Shown here piece after piece: positions 7,289 through 8,992 of a stretch of DNA of 8,992 nucleotides (within the stretch, counting starts at the first letter, position 1; each line of letters begins with the position of its first letter). The position numbers and the translations under genes were made by a program. Under the pieces are notes generated by a model. That model was not told the DNA's origin, made no database searches, and saw only the letters and a list, made by a program, of their open reading frames with translations. Origin of the DNA: CAYIGN01 sp964363055 (GTDB lineage: Bacteria; Patescibacteriota; Minisyncoccia; Sungbacterales; HO2-52-23); NCBI GenBank assembly GCA_964363055.1, contig CAYIGN010000030.1, forward strand, positions 1 to 8,992, read 5' to 3'.

Positions 7289-7294
7289 ATTATA
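7289..7294 (-). promoter_or_regulatory. pilM: -10 box (TATAAT) of the pilus operon
   Basis: The minus strand has a perfect TATAAT followed by AGAAAG and then the GTG start of pilM. Transcription starting about 7 nt after the box would begin at the start codon. No good -35 hexamer is seen at 16-18 nt upstream. As the only convincing promoter ahead of pilM, it probably drives the whole pil operon. Confidence 0.7.
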
Positions 7295-7321
7295 CCCTGC
7301 TTGCTGGATATGATGGAGGGG

Positions 7322-7350
7322 TTGGCACAGGAGTTATCCACAATTATAAG
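7322..7350 (+). promoter_or_regulatory. comF: Sigma-70-type promoter directed toward comF, with an embedded DnaA box
   Basis: TTGGCA (7322-7327, one mismatch from TTGACA) is separated by exactly 17 bp from TATAAG (7345-7350, one mismatch from TATAAT). The predicted start is near 7357, about 150 nt before the comF ATG, so the foldback element would lie wholly within the 5' leader. Between the two hexamers sits TTATCCACA (7334-7342), a perfect DnaA-box consensus, which could let DnaA repress or time this promoter. A single box may be chance. Confidence 0.55.
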
Positions 7351-7403
7351 AGGTTGGAAGCGGCAGGGGAAATACTGGATAATGGATAGTGATGGGAATG
7401 TTT

Positions 7404-7519
7404 AAGACCTCTTGCATAATAACCTTTCTGCTGCAATTTCATAATTTTGAGCGAGCCGCATGAGGGGCTCGCTCAAAATTATGAAATTTCGCTACGAAAA
7501 TTATTATGCAAAAGGTCTT
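7404..7519. mobile_element. 116-bp foldback (MITE-like) element between pilM and comF
   Basis: The stretch is a large imperfect palindrome centred between 7461 and 7462. Outer arms 7404-7422 and 7501-7519 match at 18 of 19 positions (AAGACCT...GCATAATAA and its complement). Inner arms 7435-7457 and 7466-7488 are perfectly complementary over 23 bp around an 8-nt loop, and 7423-7434 is poorly paired. It has no coding capacity, and its size and terminal repeats fit a miniature inverted-repeat element mobilised in trans. No clear target-site duplication is seen. It separates divergent genes, so it is not a terminator for either. The comF ATG lies in its right arm. Confidence 0.75.
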
Positions 7520-8255
7520 TAGATCGTTCAAATCGGCGGCCCTGGATCTTCTCTTCCCCAGGCAGTGCGCGGGCTGTAATCAAGAAGGGTTGTTTCTGTG
7601 CGAGTCCTGCGCCGCGGGCCTGTCCGTGATTCCGCCTTCCTGCATTGTGTGCAAGAAACTTAAACCTCCAATGGGTCGGATCAAGGCCGGCCGCACATGC
7701 AGGGCCTGCCGCAAAAAGTCGGACGTCTTCGCTTTCTTCTCTCCATATCTCTACCAAAATGAAATCATCCGCGGCCTTATCCATAAGTTGAAATATCAGC
7801 GGGCAGAGGAAATTCATAGGGTGTTGGCGGGCTTGCTGGCGCGCTCTCTTGCTTATTTTTCATTCGGTCTTCCGCCGCAGGCGATCATGGTCCCGATCCC
7901 TCTCTATCCGAGCCGCGAGCGGGTGCGCGGCTTCAACCAAGCGCGTCTTATCAGCCAAGAGCTCTCGGCGGCGCTTGGCTTGGTTCATGCGCCGGATATG
8001 CTCCATAAAATCAAAAAGACCGCCGCTCAGATGGCGCTCTCGGGCGAGGAGCGGCGGAGCAACGTAGTCGGCGCATTTGGGTTGAGTCCTGCCTTTTCTC
8101 AAAAGGCAGGAATAGATCCTCAACTGCGGCTGAAAGATAAAATCATTATCCTCGTGGATGACGTCAAAACCACCGGCGCGACCCTAAGAGAGGCCGCCAA
8201 GACCCTTAAACAATCTGGTGCCAAACAAATATGGGCAATCACCGTGGCTCATTAA
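7506..8255 (+). CDS. comF: ComF family competence / phosphoribosyltransferase-fold protein
   Basis: ComF proteins are cytoplasmic and needed for natural transformation, acting after DNA entry with the helicase ComFA or PriA. The 249-residue product has the family plan: LLFPRQCAGC start, then paired zinc-finger cysteines at 21/24, 32/35, 46/49 and 65/68. A PRTase-fold domain follows, with VPIPLYPSRERVRGFNQA (129-146) and the PRPP-loop VDDVKTTGATL (217-227). The ATG at 7506 lies inside the right arm of the foldback element and has no Shine-Dalgarno sequence. An in-frame TGA at 7482 blocks upstream extension, and no later ATG precedes the zinc finger. The span between AF (190-191) and the PRPP loop appears about ten residues longer than in typical ComF and coincides with a DNA palindrome. 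Competence fits beside retractile pili. Confidence 0.94.
   Translation: MQKVFRSFKSAALDLLFPRQCAGCNQEGLFLCESCAAGLSVIPPSCIVCKKLKPPMGRIKAGRTCRACRKKSDVFAFFSPYLYQNEIIRGLIHKLKYQRAEEIHRVLAGLLARSLAYFSFGLPPQAIMVPIPLYPSRERVRGFNQARLISQELSAALGLVHAPDMLHKIKKTAAQMALSGEERRSNVVGAFGLSPAFSQKAGIDPQLRLKDKIIILVDDVKTTGATLREAAKTLKQSGAKQIWAITVAH
8081..8124. repeat. Nested palindrome inside the comF coding sequence
   Basis: Perfect 10-bp arms CCTGCCTTTT (8088-8097) and AAAAGGCAGG (8101-8110) enclose a 3-nt loop. Outer 6-bp arms GTTGAG (8081-8086) and CTCAAC (8119-8124) flank them. The 44 nt encode about residues 192-206 of ComF, where related proteins usually have a short link. It may be an inserted palindromic element that kept the frame open. 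A minor role as an mRNA structure or attenuator is also possible. Confidence 0.6.
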
Positions 8256-8323
8256 GAGAATGAACTGGTAGTGAGCAGTCGCAAAAAGGCAGTTTCTCGA
8301 CTTGCGGTATATTTCGTGATTTG

Positions 8324-8332
8324 TGGTACTAT
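8324..8332 (+). promoter_or_regulatory. Extended -10 promoter (TGG TACTAT) of the MIP channel gene
   Basis: TG at 8324-8325, one base, then TACTAT (8327-8332) form an extended -10 element. The box ends exactly 6 nt before the ATG at 8339, the same geometry as at pilM. TTGCGG (8302-8307) lies 19 bp upstream and is a poor, badly spaced -35. A leaderless transcript beginning at the ATG is expected. Confidence 0.55.
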
Positions 8333-8338
8333 ATATAT

Positions 8339-8944
8339 ATGGCATATAACCGTCTGATGATTTATCTTGCTGAGGCCCTTGGGACATTGGGGTTAACGCT
8401 GGGAGTGGCCCTCGGCTTCTCCTATTTGTCTCCTTTACCCCCGCCCTTTGCCGCAGCACTCACCCTGGGGCTTTTTGTCTACACCATCGGCCCGCTTTCC
8501 GGGGCGCATCTAAACCCGGCGGTAACGATTGGACTGTGGTCAATGCAGAAAATAAAGACGTCCGATGCGATCGCTTATGTCATTGCGCAACTGGTCGGGG
8601 CGGAGGCAGCGCTTTTGCTAGTCCGCCTGTTTGTCTATCCGGCGGTGCTGCCGGCGGTAAACACCTTGCCAGTGTTTTTTGCTGAGATCATCGGCGCCTT
8701 TTTCTTTACTTTCGGTGTTGCTGCGGCGGTCTCGGGCAAAGTCCCTGATGATATAAAGGGCGTGGTCGTGGGCGGATCATTGCTTGCGGGGATCGCACTC
8801 GCAAGTTCCCGCTCAAATGGCATTCTCAATCCGGCCGTGGCTTTGGGGGTCGGATCGTTGGCTCCGGCCTATGTTCTCGGCCCCATCATCGGCGCGATCC
8901 TCGGGATGCGGACCTACCGATTGCTTCGGCCAGAAAGTGTGTGA
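8339..8944 (+). CDS. Small aquaporin / MIP-family channel with an atypical second NPA motif
   Basis: The product is a membrane channel of the major intrinsic protein family, which passes water or small neutral solutes. Six membrane helices (near 8-29, 36-55, 78-100, 109-131, 140-156, 178-195) and two half-helices are visible. The half-helices carry SGAHLNPAVTIG (54-65) and SNGILNPAVALG (159-170), so both NPA boxes are kept. The second is followed by Val-Ala, not the Arg of NPAR that forms the selectivity filter in most MIPs. At 201 residues it is shorter than usual (about 230-280). The ATG at 8339 was preferred to the in-frame TTG at 8321, which would overlap the -10 box; ATG 8357 is also possible. 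Substrate cannot be assigned. Confidence 0.9.
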   Translation: MAYNRLMIYLAEALGTLGLTLGVALGFSYLSPLPPPFAAALTLGLFVYTIGPLSGAHLNPAVTIGLWSMQKIKTSDAIAYVIAQLVGAEAALLLVRLFVYPAVLPAVNTLPVFFAEIIGAFFFTFGVAAAVSGKVPDDIKGVVVGGSLLAGIALASSRSNGILNPAVALGVGSLAPAYVLGPIIGAILGMRTYRLLRPESV

Positions 8945-8961
8945 CGTGCGCGCGGCGCGAG

Positions 8962-8992
8962 TAGAACCCATCTCAAAAATGGCTTTGAAGGC
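8962..8992. repeat. Right copy of the 31-bp inverted repeat, cut by the window end
   Basis: This is the reverse complement of 34-64 with one mismatch (position 8970 versus 56). It begins TAGAACCC, 17 nt after the MIP gene stop codon, and runs to the last base of the window. The repeat may continue beyond it. In the sense of the adjacent gene it has the same orientation as the copy after pilC. Confidence 0.85.

Noticed and set aside
7334..7342. A replication origin at the single DnaA box
   Set aside because: Only one perfect box is seen, and there is no box cluster, no AT-rich unwinding region of note and no dnaA or dnaN nearby.
7404..7519. A CRISPR array or small RNA gene at the palindrome
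   Set aside because: There are no regularly spaced direct repeats. The structure is a single symmetric foldback with no promoter clearly assigned to it.
7479..7817. A 112-codon minus-strand frame covering the start of comF
   Set aside because: It is antisense to the zinc-finger part of ComF, which has conserved family motifs. No homology is recognisable.
8256..8310. An intrinsic terminator after comF (GAGAA-ACTG with CAGTTTCTC)
   Set aside because: The stem needs a 3-nt bulge and a loop of over 20 nt, and no T-run follows. The pairing is too weak to call.
8321..8338. TTG at 8321 as the start of the MIP gene
   Set aside because: It would add WYYIY encoded by the -10 promoter element itself. 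The ATG at 8339 fits both the family N-terminus and the promoter spacing.
34..8992. The whole window as one composite transposon bounded by 31-bp inverted repeats
   Set aside because: No transposase, integrase or target duplication is visible, and the genes are core pilus and competence functions. A dispersed intergenic repeat at contig ends is simpler.

Overview
The window is about 9 kb of mid-GC DNA holding ten complete genes, packed tightly and split into two divergent blocks. Eight genes on the minus strand (positions 72-7282) form one type IV pilus (T4P) assembly cluster, transcribed in the order pilM, pilN, pilO, a 90-residue membrane protein, pilB, a CheY-like response regulator, pilT, pilC. 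Two genes on the plus strand (7506-8944) encode a ComF-type phosphoribosyltransferase-fold competence protein and a small aquaporin-family (MIP) channel.

The likely source is a Patescibacteria/CPR (Parcubacteria-like) bacterium, probably from a metagenome. This is inference: short PilN/PilO proteins, no secretin (PilQ) and no PilP lipoprotein beside PilM/N/O, a GPTGHGKS Walker A in PilT, a receiver-only regulator inside the pil operon, a 201-residue MIP, and no convincing Shine-Dalgarno sequence before any gene. No rRNA or taxonomic marker is present, so this is not proven.

Left to right on the plus strand: 1-71 is a structured non-coding end with one copy of a 31-bp repeat. Positions 72-2353 hold pilC and pilT, 2413-2808 the response regulator, 2900-4621 pilB, 4707-6152 the 90-residue gene, pilO and pilN, and 6167-7282 pilM. 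Positions 7283-7505 are a divergent promoter region with a 116-bp foldback element. comF is 7506-8255, the MIP gene 8339-8944, and the second, inverted copy of the 31-bp repeat is 8962-8992. The window stops inside or at the edge of that repeat, as a contig broken at a repeat would.

The pil genes supply the cytoplasmic and inner-membrane engine of a pilus: PilM-PilN-PilO alignment scaffold, PilC platform, PilB extension motor and PilT retraction motor. No pilin, prepilin peptidase or secretin is encoded here. Retractile T4P together with ComF suggests natural DNA uptake.

The most notable signals are non-coding. A foldback element appears to supply the comF start codon. A near-perfect palindrome is embedded in the comF reading frame. 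Heptanucleotide arrays of one family sit in both gaps beside pilB. -10-like hexamers lie exactly 6 nt before three start codons, suggesting leaderless transcripts. Several proteins have lost a normally conserved functional residue: PilB zinc cysteines, the PilM phosphate-1 Asp, and the MIP selectivity-filter Arg.
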